Assembly (NCBI GenBank): GCA_040387375.1
Contig: JAZKDW010000053.1
Span: 1-60,642, forward strand
DNA: 60,642 bases
Source of the DNA: JAZKDW01 sp040387375
Lineage (GTDB): Bacteria > Pseudomonadota > Gammaproteobacteria > Burkholderiales > Burkholderiaceae_D
Direction: 5' to 3'
Below the pieces are notes generated by a model. That model was not told where the DNA came from. It searched no databases and saw only the letters and a list, made by a program, of their open reading frames with translations. Positions 7,716 through 15,738 of the stretch are shown piece after piece. A program made the translations under genes and the position numbers. Numbering within the stretch: the stretch's first letter is position 1; each line of letters starts with the position of its first letter.

Positions 7716-10379
7716 TTAGCGGAAAAAAACCTCAAATTCCCTGGCGCTTACCGGTTCGCTAAAATAAAAACCCTGCATTTCCTGGCATCCCGCCTGTTTG
7801 AGAAAATCCATCTGCAATTGATTTTCGACCCCTTCAGCGGTGACGCTCATGTGCAGGGCTTGTGCCATGGCGATGATGGCGAGTGTCAGCGCCACCGAAT
7901 CATGGTTTGCCGGAATACCGCTGATAAATGACTGGTCGATCTTCAGGTTTCCGATCGGGAATCGCTGCAGGTAGGACAATGACGAATAGCCGGTACCAAA
8001 ATCATCCAGGGAAAACCGCAAGCCAAGCGCGGTAAGCGCATTAAATACCTGCATCAGTTTTTCGGTATCCCCCATCAACAGGCTTTCGGTAATCTCAAGC
8101 TCGAGCGCGTGCGCCGGCAAGGTGGTGCGCCGCAGGATGTCGGTGACCGATGTCAGCAGGTTTTCATCCTGAAACTGGCGCGGCGACAGATTGACGGCCA
8201 TGCGCAAATTCGGCATCAGATCATGGCGCCATTTGACGGCCTGGCAGCAAGCCTGCTCCATCGCCCACCGGCCGATCGACACAATCAGCCCGGTCTCTTC
8301 CGCGATCGGAATGAACTCGGAGGATGGAACGTGTCCCAGTTCCGGATTTTCCCAGCGCAGAAGCGCTTCTGCCGCAACGATCTTTCCGGTCTTCAGTTCG
8401 ATTTTTGCCTGGTAGTGCAGCTGGAATTCCTGCTCGTTCAGCGCATGCCGCAGGTTTTTTTCAATCAGATAACGCCGCTGTGTGCGGGCATTCAGTTCGG
8501 CGGTAAAAAACTGGTAACGGTTGCGTCCGCGTTCCTTGGCATGATACATCGCAGCGTCTGCGCAGCGCAGTAGTGTCAGTCCGTCCTCGCCATCCTGCGG
8601 ATACATGCTGATACCGATCGATACGCCCAGATAGTATTCATTGTCTTCCATGCGGAACGGGTCTGAAATGCTCTGCAAGAGGCGTTCGGCCAGGCTGCTC
8701 AGGTAATACGTGTCGTCGAACCCTTCAACCAGAACCGCAAATTCATCACCACCCAATCGCACCAGCGTATCGCGGCTGCGGATAAAAGAGGAAAGCCTGG
8801 CGGCGACCATCTTGAGCAGGCGGTCACCGCCATCATGGCCAAGCGTGTCGTTTACGGTCTTGAAGCGATCGAGATCGAGGAACAGGATTGCAGTCTGCTG
8901 GCGTCTGGAACGAGGGACACTCAGCGAATGGCTCAGGCGCTCCAACAGATAGGCACGGTTGGGCAGTTCGGTAAGCGCATCGTGGGTCGCCATATAACGC
9001 AGCCGCTGCTTGGCCTGTTTTATCGGGCTGATATCAGTAAACGAAATCAGGATCGCGCTGGGTTCGGATTCTCCGATTTTTTGAATCGGCAGGATGTTTT
9101 CTGAAATCCAGATGATTTCGCCGTCAGTCATTTCGAGCCCGACCACGAGGTTGAGTTGCGGCTCACCTGTGTGCAGCACGATTTCAGACGGTAGTTCACC
9201 TCGTGGAATCTCCTCGCCGTGTTCGTTGACCACGCGCTTGAAATAAGTACCGCGCCTCATGCCGGAGAGGTGATTCGGTTTGAACCGCAAAATCCGCTCG
9301 GCGCTCGCATTGCAGGTCAGCACCCTGCCGTCACGCGACTGCATCACAATCCCTTCGGACAGGGCATTTATTACGTAGCGGTGCCGTTCCTCGCCCTCCT
9401 GCAGGCTGCGCTCGACACGATCCTTTTGTATCGCAATCCCAGCCAGATGGCTAATGTCCGCAATGAAGGCAAGATCGTCCTTGCCGGGAGCGCGCGGCTG
9501 CCGATAATAAATACTGAAGGCGCCAACAGGCGCGCCCAAGGCGCCTGCGATCGGCACGGAACAGCTCGCCCGCAGGCCAAACGACGTTATGGCCGTGTGG
9601 TAGGTTTCATTACGAGACTCGTGTTCAATATTGTCAACAGTGATTTTTTTATTCAAAAACATGGCCAGGCCACAGCACTCTGCTGTCGGTCCGACAGAAA
9701 TTCCCTCGATGATGTGATTGTAGGCATTCGGCAAGGATGGCGCTGCGCCCACTTGCAAATGAAGACCGTCCGGGTGACGTAACAAAATGGCGCAGTGCAC
9801 GTCACCGGACAATATCCGCTCCGCCCCCAGGCATATTTCCCGCAGCACTTCCGGCAGCGGTCGGTTCAGTGCAATCATCTGGAGTATCGTCTTTTCATGC
9901 TGCAGAATTTTTTTCGCCCTGCCCGCTTCAGCCGCCAATACCTGATGCCAGTGATGACTTACCCGGAGCGCCTCCTCAACAGACTTGCGATCCGATATGC
10001 TGCGCGCAATCACCTGGACGGCTGGCCGGCCTTCATGCAAGAAGGGCGCGGAAAAAACTGCCGCATCGATGGCGCTGCCATCACGCCGGAGATATTTTTG
10101 TACCATTGCCGGCACCGACTCGCCGGTATCGAGCATGTAGGCCACGCTGGCAATTCCCTGCGCGACGAAGTCCGGGTGAAATAATTCGGAAAGAGGCAAA
10201 CCCAGCAACTCTTCCGGGCCGGCCGCCCGCAACAGCAGCACGCCGGCAGCGCTGACGAACACCAGCAGCCCGTCCTGCAGTACATACAGGGCATCGGGTG
10301 CAAGCTGAACCGGGGTCTCGACCCTTTCATCGCCGATAATCTTATCGGCGGCGGTGGCGAGAAAGCTTGTTAATGTCAT
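7716..10379 (-). CDS. PAS-GAF-PAS-GGDEF-EAL cyclic-di-GMP protein
   Basis: An 887-residue cytoplasmic signalling protein. In order: an N-terminal PAS domain (about 20-130), a GAF domain (about 170-320), a second PAS (about 330-450), a GGDEF diguanylate cyclase domain with intact GGDEF at 543-547, and an EAL phosphodiesterase domain with EAL at 671-673 plus DDFGTGYSS. Both catalytic signatures are intact, so it could make or hydrolyse c-di-GMP. No transmembrane segments are evident, so input is likely intracellular (redox, ligand or light; inference). It converges with the phasin gene, leaving 44 bp between stops. Confidence 0.93.
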   Translation of the reverse strand: MTLTSFLATAADKIIGDERVETPVQLAPDALYVLQDGLLVFVSAAGVLLLRAAGPEELLGLPLSELFHPDFVAQGIASVAYMLDTGESVPAMVQKYLRRDGSAIDAAVFSAPFLHEGRPAVQVIARSISDRKSVEEALRVSHHWHQVLAAEAGRAKKILQHEKTILQMIALNRPLPEVLREICLGAERILSGDVHCAILLRHPDGLHLQVGAAPSLPNAYNHIIEGISVGPTAECCGLAMFLNKKITVDNIEHESRNETYHTAITSFGLRASCSVPIAGALGAPVGAFSIYYRQPRAPGKDDLAFIADISHLAGIAIQKDRVERSLQEGEERHRYVINALSEGIVMQSRDGRVLTCNASAERILRFKPNHLSGMRRGTYFKRVVNEHGEEIPRGELPSEIVLHTGEPQLNLVVGLEMTDGEIIWISENILPIQKIGESEPSAILISFTDISPIKQAKQRLRYMATHDALTELPNRAYLLERLSHSLSVPRSRRQQTAILFLDLDRFKTVNDTLGHDGGDRLLKMVAARLSSFIRSRDTLVRLGGDEFAVLVEGFDDTYYLSSLAERLLQSISDPFRMEDNEYYLGVSIGISMYPQDGEDGLTLLRCADAAMYHAKERGRNRYQFFTAELNARTQRRYLIEKNLRHALNEQEFQLHYQAKIELKTGKIVAAEALLRWENPELGHVPSSEFIPIAEETGLIVSIGRWAMEQACCQAVKWRHDLMPNLRMAVNLSPRQFQDENLLTSVTDILRRTTLPAHALELEITESLLMGDTEKLMQVFNALTALGLRFSLDDFGTGYSSLSYLQRFPIGNLKIDQSFISGIPANHDSVALTLAIIAMAQALHMSVTAEGVENQLQMDFLKQAGCQEMQGFYFSEPVSAREFEVFFR

Positions 10380-10683
10380 GAACGATGTCTAGGTTTGTAT
10401 CTATGAAAAATCAAGAATAACCACACTGGGAATTCTCAACAAGGCTTCGGTCCCAATGCCGTTGGCGATAATCCACAATCGACCGATATCGTGATAAATG
10501 GAAATCAAATTTTCATCAATATTGCTCAAAACCAAAACCGCACAACACGCAAAACCTGCGCGCAAAATAGTATAACGGCGATGCACATTCGCTTGGCCAT
10601 CAGTGCGGGAAATATTCAGATGGGCATTTGAATTTAAGGACAAGACAGTTTCAAACGAGACACAACCGGCATTAAAAAGAATG
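10380..10683. other. Intergenic stretch, no gene recognised
   Basis: About 300 AT-richer bases separate the start of the GGDEF-EAL gene from the stop of the TPR membrane protein. A 141-codon reading frame crosses it on the minus strand, but it runs into the TPR gene in another frame and has unlikely composition. I see no convincing terminator, hairpin or RNA gene. It presumably holds the promoter of the minus-strand GGDEF-EAL gene. Confidence 0.5.
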
Positions 10684-12420
10684 TCATTGCGTAGCAGGTT
10701 TTGTGGGTGCTGCCGCATCGTTGCCGGACTGGTGCTCCTTGTTATTGGGGTAGTTCCTGAATTTTTCGCAGCCTTCACTGTATCCGAGCGCACAGAGTTG
10801 CCTGTAATTTTGACGTGCTTCATCATGCCTGTTCAAGGCCTGGTAAGTCAGCGCCCTGCCGAAATACGCACGCGGAAATTGTGGGTTCAGTTCCAGCGTC
10901 TTGTTAAAATCAGTCAATGCACGCGGATAGTCGCCCAGATCGAGATAGGTTGCGCCGCGGTCGTTGTATGAAAGTATGTGATTCGGATTGAGCGAGAGCG
11001 CTTTGTCGAAATCCACCAGCGCTTCCCGGAAATAGCCAAGGTAAGACATTTGCAAACCGCGATTATGGTAAATCCTTTCCACCCCCGGCCGGTCATCCTT
11101 GTCCTTGACCAGGCGCGCGGCGTCATTCCATGCGAGGACGGGCGCGGAGAATGTCAGCAGCCGCGCCCGGCTTGCGGGAACCATCACCAGTGCGAATGCA
11201 ATAAGTATGATGGCGGTGCGTTTCGCTGCCACTTTGGCGAACAGTAAAGGCAGAGCGGCAAATATGCCCGGCATCCACAGATAGCTGCGATACAGGACAA
11301 AGGATTCCTGAATCCTGACCGTCGACAGTTCGGTTGCGAACATGAGCCATGGACAAAGCAGTGCAAACCCCAGCAGGCCGCGTTCACCGCGCTGCAGCAA
11401 CAGGCGCACGGCGAGCACCGGGTATAGAAGGAACGCAATCAAGCCGGCCGTATAGGGCCATGACCAGAACCTGACAGCAAAGTCTTCGAACATGTCGATC
11501 GACATCCACGCCGGGCTGGGTAATATCCACACCAGCCAGTATTTGAAGAACAGGAAAAACTGCGTCACGATCGACAGCGGATAAGCAAGACGGACATCGA
11601 ATGCCGCATCATTTGCCTTGAAGGCTGCCAGCATGTCAGCGCCTCTTGGTTCATACGCCTGTGCAACCACATGTTGCGCCTTGATCTGGTACAGGATGAA
11701 GGCGCCGATCAAAACATACAGCACGAAAGTCAAAGCCACTTGCCGAAGCAGCACTAGTGCGGGCTTGCGGACAAGAACAAGCATCGCCAACGCAACCGCT
11801 GGCGCCATGATCGCGTGCTCCTTCGATAATCCTGCCAGCAGATACGCGCACGCCGACAGGATCAGGCGCCACCGGCTGCCGCGCGTCACCCCCTCGAGGA
11901 GCAGGTACCACATGATGACGGTGAACAGCGTTGCCATCAGGGTTGAACGTTGAATCAGATAAGCGACCGCGTAGACCGCGGCCGGATGCAGGGCAAAAAT
12001 CAGCGCCCCGAAAAAAGCAAGCCACACCGGGGACAAGGCCTGTTCCGGAACCGGGCCCACGGCGGGTGTTGCCGCCTGGGGGAGGACGGCGTCGTACAGC
12101 TTGCGCAGGAACTGGAATAAAACGGCAGCCGTGGCAATGTGCAATGCCAGGTTGCCAATTCGGAACCAGATTATCTTCACGCCGAAAAGTTCACGGGTCC
12201 ATTCGAAAGAGGCGTACGGCAACCATCGCCGGCTGAAGCTGAAGACCGTGCCCAGATATTCCGAATGGAATTTGCCGCCAAAAAAATTATTATCGTCGAA
12301 TACCAGCGGATTCCATCGGAATGGCCAATACAGCGCCGATACCGCCAGGGCGATCACGAGCATCAATGTCCAGGGCCGCCTTTTTAAATAAGGAAAGGCG
12401 TCATGCATTGTGAATGTCAT
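10684..12420 (-). CDS. Polytopic membrane protein with C-terminal TPR repeats
   Basis: About 578 residues from the ATG at 12420; a longer frame upstream lacks a convincing start. The first two thirds hold roughly ten hydrophobic segments arranged like a GT-C-type glycosyltransferase, with an early extracytoplasmic loop containing PLVFDDNNFF. The last 120 residues hold about three TPRs (for example AYFGRALTYQALNRHDEARQNYRQL), followed by a polar tail. Related architectures are annotated as TPR/O-mannosyl- or O-GlcNAc-transferase-like proteins, but no substrate can be deduced. No glycosylation genes surround it. Function unknown. Confidence 0.7.
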   Translation of the reverse strand: MTFTMHDAFPYLKRRPWTLMLVIALAVSALYWPFRWNPLVFDDNNFFGGKFHSEYLGTVFSFSRRWLPYASFEWTRELFGVKIIWFRIGNLALHIATAAVLFQFLRKLYDAVLPQAATPAVGPVPEQALSPVWLAFFGALIFALHPAAVYAVAYLIQRSTLMATLFTVIMWYLLLEGVTRGSRWRLILSACAYLLAGLSKEHAIMAPAVALAMLVLVRKPALVLLRQVALTFVLYVLIGAFILYQIKAQHVVAQAYEPRGADMLAAFKANDAAFDVRLAYPLSIVTQFFLFFKYWLVWILPSPAWMSIDMFEDFAVRFWSWPYTAGLIAFLLYPVLAVRLLLQRGERGLLGFALLCPWLMFATELSTVRIQESFVLYRSYLWMPGIFAALPLLFAKVAAKRTAIILIAFALVMVPASRARLLTFSAPVLAWNDAARLVKDKDDRPGVERIYHNRGLQMSYLGYFREALVDFDKALSLNPNHILSYNDRGATYLDLGDYPRALTDFNKTLELNPQFPRAYFGRALTYQALNRHDEARQNYRQLCALGYSEGCEKFRNYPNNKEHQSGNDAAAPTKPATQ

Positions 12421-12638
12421 GGGATTAAAACTTTCATATAAAAAGTTTTCAGGCCGTCCGACCAGACAGTTTTGCCCCCATCCTGACACCGGCAAACGCG
12501 TTTCTAGCAAACAAGCTTGCTTGAACTGTAACTGAAATTTCCTGTTTTGTGTAACCACTAGTACAAATTATTCCGTCCCTCTCCCTGCTTGCCGGGTCAG
12601 GTGAAATGGCTGGCAGAAAATGACGCGACAATTGCAAA

Positions 12639-12672
12639 AAAGCCGTTCATGTCGGACGACATGAACGGCTTT
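12639..12672 (-). terminator. Rho-independent terminator of the rubrerythrin/DUF3501 operon
   Basis: Perfect 16-base arms at 12639-12654 and 12657-12672 (AAAGCCGTTCATGTCG and its complement) form a strong stem. On the minus strand the stem is followed by TTTTTGCAATT. It lies about 75 bp beyond the stop of the DUF3501 gene, the last gene of the operon, with a tandem repeat in between. Confidence 0.85.
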
Positions 12673-12697
12673 ACAGGTACTTTATTTTTTGAATTGC

Positions 12698-12737
12698 GGA
12701 CCGCCGGACCGCCGGACCGCCGGACCGCCGGATCGCC
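12698..12737. repeat. 8-bp tandem repeat, five units
   Basis: The unit GGACCGCC is repeated four times, followed by a fifth copy with one C-to-T change. It occupies the 3' untranslated region between the DUF3501 stop codon (12747) and the operon terminator (12639-12672). Its length may vary between strains through replication slippage. Confidence 0.9.
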
Positions 12738-12746
12738 GGAATTTCG

Positions 12747-13328
12747 CTAGTTCAAATCCCTCAGCAATGCTGCCAGGGTCTCCTGCGGCAATTCTTCCAG
12801 ATGCGCCGGATAATTCGGATGATCACAACCGACCATTATCTGCGCACCGCTTTGCAGCGCGTGTTTCATCGCGGCGTTCAATTCAAAACGGACAAAATGC
12901 ACCGCCGATGTTTTATCGGCGTTTTCACGCTCCAGGTCTTCATCGGCGATTGCGTAGACGCGGGCTTGCCCCTCGACCTGGATGAACAGGCGGTCTTCAA
13001 TGCCGATCAGCTTGGCCAGCGCCGCCCGGCGCTCGACTTCATTGCTGTACTCGATCAGCATGGTCGCCTTGAAATTGCTGCCATCCGGGCACAATGGATT
13101 GTAGGCGTCGAGTTCGGACTGAATCCCCTCTTCCTCGAAAATCTTTTCGATCCGCAGCATTTCCTGGACCTGGTAACGCAGCGTCATTTCATCTTCGAAC
13201 AGCAGCGATACGTGATTGCCAAGCTGTACCTTACGGATTTTCTTGTGCTCGATCACGGCTGCGCGCAAGGCGGGGCGTGCCTTGGCATACGCTTCAAGAG
13301 TCAGCAGTGAGTCGCGGGTAATCGGCAT
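12747..13328 (-). CDS. DUF3501 family protein
   Basis: A 193-residue cytoplasmic protein of the DUF3501 family, with no known biochemical activity. The ATG at 13328 is chosen because AAGGA lies at the right distance. The protein opens MPITRDSLLTLEAYAKARPALRAAVIEHKK and has a conserved-looking HVSLLFEDEMTLRYQVQEMLRIEKIFEE block and an ELDAYNPLCPDGSNFKATMLIEY segment. It contains one cysteine in that block and another near the end, and no signal peptide. It is the last gene of the cassette with rubrerythrin, the Fe-S oxidoreductase and the EncFtn-like ferritin, 13 bp after the latter. DUF3501 beside rubrerythrin and such Fe-S proteins recurs in proteobacteria as I recall, suggesting a peroxide- or iron-related role. 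Confidence 0.85.
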   Translation of the reverse strand: MPITRDSLLTLEAYAKARPALRAAVIEHKKIRKVQLGNHVSLLFEDEMTLRYQVQEMLRIEKIFEEEGIQSELDAYNPLCPDGSNFKATMLIEYSNEVERRAALAKLIGIEDRLFIQVEGQARVYAIADEDLERENADKTSAVHFVRFELNAAMKHALQSGAQIMVGCDHPNYPAHLEELPQETLAALLRDLN

Positions 13329-13341
13329 GAATAATTCCTTT

Positions 13342-13641
13342 TTAATCCTCGTGGTGGTCGCCAGTGATGGGACCGGTCTTGAACAGCGCGTCGCGTAATT
13401 CGTGATCCATTTTCGGGTCGCGCCGGCGTATCCATTCCAGCACCATCGCCGCATGTTCCTTTTCTTCGTCGCGGTTATGGGCGAGGATCGCCTTCAGTTC
13501 CGGATCGGTGGCGGCATCGACGCGCTGGTTGTACCAGTCGACCGCTTCCAGTTCTTCCATCAGGGAGGTGATCGCACGATGCATGTCCATGGTTTCCGCG
13601 GACAGTTTTTCGACCGGTTCGTGATAGCCTTCATTTGACAT
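13342..13641 (-). CDS. EncFtn-like ferritin without encapsulation tail
   Basis: This 99-residue protein matches the encapsulated-ferritin (EncFtn) family, half-ferritins that oxidise Fe(II) at a di-iron site formed between two subunits. It shares the signature MEELEAVDWYNQRVDAATDP followed by HNRDEEKEHAAMVLEW. By recollected alignment with Rhodospirillum rubrum EncFtn, the iron ligands E32, E62 and H65 correspond to E30, E60 and H63 here, and E31, E34, W38 and Y39 are also conserved. The R. rubrum protein has a C-terminal cargo peptide for the encapsulin shell; this one stops at GPITGDHHED with no such tail. No encapsulin gene is in the window. It is third in the cassette, 12 bp after the Fe-S protein. 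Confidence 0.85.
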   Translation of the reverse strand: MSNEGYHEPVEKLSAETMDMHRAITSLMEELEAVDWYNQRVDAATDPELKAILAHNRDEEKEHAAMVLEWIRRRDPKMDHELRDALFKTGPITGDHHED

Positions 13642-13653
13642 TTTGTATTCCTT

Positions 13654-14991
13654 TCAAAGGTCGTACGCTTTTCGGAGCAATGCCAGCGGATGCGCCATTT
13701 CTGTTTTCTTCAGGCCCGCTTCCGCCATGCCCTGCTCGATGTGATGGCCGGCCAACTGGCAATCCGACGAAATGTAATCCGGCGCATTGTTGGCCATCGC
13801 CTTGAATACCGGTTTGCCGATTTTCATCGACGTTGCATGGAATTCCTTTTTCACGCCGAAAGTGCCGGCATGGCCGGAGCAGCGCTCGACAATGTTGAGC
13901 GTCGTATCGGGCACAAGCTGCAGGGTTTCGGCGGTTTTGCGGCCGACGTTCTGCACCCGGGAGTGGCATGGGATGTGGTACGACACATGGCCAAGGGAAT
14001 TCTTGAAATCCGTTTTCAGCAAACCGTCACGGTTGCGCGAAATGAAATATTCGAACGGGTCCCACATCGCCTCTTTCACCAGCTGCGTGTCGGCATCGTC
14101 AGGGAACATCAAGGGCAATTCCTGCTTGTACATCAGCGTGCACGACGGGATCGGCGTCAGGATGGCATAACCCTCTTTTGCGAGCCTGGCCAGATGCGGA
14201 ATATTGATGTTCTTTTTCTCTTCGACGCCGGCCAGGTCGCCCTGCTCCAGCTTCGGCATGCCGCAGCACGCTTCCTTTGAGACCAGCACGTAGGGCACTT
14301 CATTGTGGTCGAGAATCGCCAGCAGATCGTGGCCGATGCCGGGTTCGTTGTAGTTCACATAGCAGGTTGAATATACCGCGACCTTGCCCGGCGTGAGCTT
14401 GCCGTCCCTGACCGGATAGGATTTCGACTCCGCCGCACCGGCGCGGAATTTTTTCGCTGCGAATTCCGGCAGCCACGCATCCTTGTCGACGCCCAGCACG
14501 TTTTCCAGCATGCCGCGTGCGGCTTTGGTCTTGTTCACCGCGTTGACGGTCTGGGTGACGATCGGGATGCCGGCGAATTTTCCCAGCGCGTCGGTATTGG
14601 ACAGGAATTTATCCCGGAATACGACCTCCCCTTTCTTGTACTTGACGGCCTTCGCGCGCAACATCAGGTGCGGAAAATCGACGTTCCAGGCGTGCGGCGG
14701 TGTGTAAGGGCACTTGGTCATGTAGCAGACGTCGCACAGATAACACTGGTCGACCGCCTTCCAGTAATCCTTCTTGTCGACACCATCGACTTCCATGGTG
14801 GGCGATTCATCCACCAGGTCGAACAAGGTCGGGAAGGTGCCGCACAGCGACACGCAGCGCCGGCAACCGTGGCAAATGTCGAAAACCCGTTCCAGTTCCT
14901 TGTTCAGCGAATCTTCATTGTAGAAATCATCGTTTTTCCAGTCGAGCGGATGCCGGGTAGGCGCTTCGAGGTTGCCTTCGCGATTCGACAT
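13654..14991 (-). CDS. Two-[4Fe-4S] CCG-domain oxidoreductase (GlpC/HdrD-like)
   Basis: A 445-residue soluble Fe-S protein from the ATG at 14991. Two N-terminal cluster motifs are visible: C40-x2-C43-x2-C46-x3-C50, and C83-x2-C86-x2-C89-x4-C94-P, the latter with an atypical four-residue last spacing. Two CCG-type cysteine regions follow, one around CYVNYN...EACCGMP...PSCTLMY and one around IPCHSR...ERCSGHAGTFG...DCQLAG. This architecture is shared with GlpC and the heterodisulfide reductase HdrD/HdrB group, which move electrons to quinones or disulfides. Sitting between a rubrerythrin lacking rubredoxin and a ferritin, it could be their electron partner (inference). Confidence 0.88.
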   Translation of the reverse strand: MSNREGNLEAPTRHPLDWKNDDFYNEDSLNKELERVFDICHGCRRCVSLCGTFPTLFDLVDESPTMEVDGVDKKDYWKAVDQCYLCDVCYMTKCPYTPPHAWNVDFPHLMLRAKAVKYKKGEVVFRDKFLSNTDALGKFAGIPIVTQTVNAVNKTKAARGMLENVLGVDKDAWLPEFAAKKFRAGAAESKSYPVRDGKLTPGKVAVYSTCYVNYNEPGIGHDLLAILDHNEVPYVLVSKEACCGMPKLEQGDLAGVEEKKNINIPHLARLAKEGYAILTPIPSCTLMYKQELPLMFPDDADTQLVKEAMWDPFEYFISRNRDGLLKTDFKNSLGHVSYHIPCHSRVQNVGRKTAETLQLVPDTTLNIVERCSGHAGTFGVKKEFHATSMKIGKPVFKAMANNAPDYISSDCQLAGHHIEQGMAEAGLKKTEMAHPLALLRKAYDL

Positions 14992-15081
14992 GTTTTTGGT
15001 CTTCTTTCTGGCTGATCCCCGGTGCTGGGGAATGAATTGAGGCGGCAAGTGCGTGCTGAAACAGGGGATGACTTGCAGTCG

Positions 15082-15141
15082 TTGAGTTGAGCACGCCTGT
15101 GGACGCACTCAACTCAACCCTCTCCCGCAAGCGGAAGAGGG
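15082..15141 (-). promoter_or_regulatory. Two adjacent hairpins between rubrerythrin and Fe-S gene
   Basis: The 175-bp gap holds perfect 10-base arms TTGAGTTGAG/CTCAACTCAA (15082-15091, 15108-15117). Directly adjoining is an 11-base stem with one mismatch (15118-15128, 15131-15141) around an AA loop. The second resembles a widespread CCCTCTCCCGC-type intergenic repeat. There is no T-run, so partial termination or mRNA processing between rubrerythrin and the rest of the operon is more likely than full termination. Confidence 0.6.
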
Positions 15142-15166
15142 GCAATATCAGTCGATGCCTGGGGAC

Positions 15167-15589
15167 TTAGTCAACCAGAGCGTCAAGCGCCTTCTGATAA
15201 CGATTGGCGTGCGAGCGCTCGGCTTTTGCCAGCGTCTCGAACCAGTCGGCGATTTCGTCGAAACCTTCTTCACGAGCGGCTTTGGCCATGCCTGGGTACA
15301 TGTCGGTGTACTCATGCGTTTCGCCGGCGACAGCGGCTTGCAGGTTTTGGCGGGAAGAGCCGATAGGCAGGCCGGTAGCCGGATCGCCTACGATTTCCAG
15401 GTATTCCAGATGACCGTGCGCATGACCGGTTTCGCCTTCAGCGGTCGAGCGGAACAGCGCTGCGACATCGTTCTGGCCTTCGATATCTGCCTTGTTTGCG
15501 AAGTACAGGTAACGGCGGTTTGCCTGGGATTCACCCGCGAATGCGGCTTTCAAATTCTCTTCGGTTTTTGAGCCCTTGAGATTGGTCAT
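15167..15589 (-). CDS. Rubrerythrin lacking the rubredoxin domain
   Basis: Rubrerythrins reduce hydrogen peroxide at a non-haem di-iron centre in a ferritin-like four-helix bundle. This 140-residue form carries the expected ligands in E20 (AFAGESQANRRY), E53/H56 (EGETGHAHGH), E90 and E93 (AGETHEYTDMYP), and E124/H127 (AERSHANRY). It ends without the CxxC rubredoxin domain of the classical enzyme, so electrons must come from another protein. AAGGAG lies just before the ATG at 15589. It leads the cassette with the Fe-S oxidoreductase, EncFtn-like ferritin and DUF3501 genes, behind an OxyR-type operator. Confidence 0.92.
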   Translation of the reverse strand: MTNLKGSKTEENLKAAFAGESQANRRYLYFANKADIEGQNDVAALFRSTAEGETGHAHGHLEYLEIVGDPATGLPIGSSRQNLQAAVAGETHEYTDMYPGMAKAAREEGFDEIADWFETLAKAERSHANRYQKALDALVD

Positions 15590-15709
15590 ATGGTTCTCCT
15601 TGATGATATTAACTACGATGAAACAATTGGGCGCCGGAATCAGCTCGGCCGGCACACAGAGGAAACCTTCCACTGAAAAACCATTTGCAGTAATGCAGCT
15701 TCAGCGCGC

Positions 15710-15738
15710 ATTGTCGCCTTGTTGAGCCGAAACTTCAA
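15710..15738 (-). promoter_or_regulatory. Sigma70-like promoter of the rubrerythrin operon
   Basis: On the minus strand, a -35 TTGAAG (15738-15733) is followed by a 17-base spacer and a -10 GACAAT (15715-15710). Each hexamer matches four of six consensus positions. The -35 directly abuts the OxyR-type operator, the arrangement of an activated promoter. Predicted transcription would start near 15703, leaving a leader of roughly 115 nucleotides. Confidence 0.6.

Noticed and set aside
10401..10826. A 141-codon minus-strand frame after the TPR membrane protein
   Set aside because: It overlaps the 3' end of that gene in another frame and has no start signal or recognisable domains.
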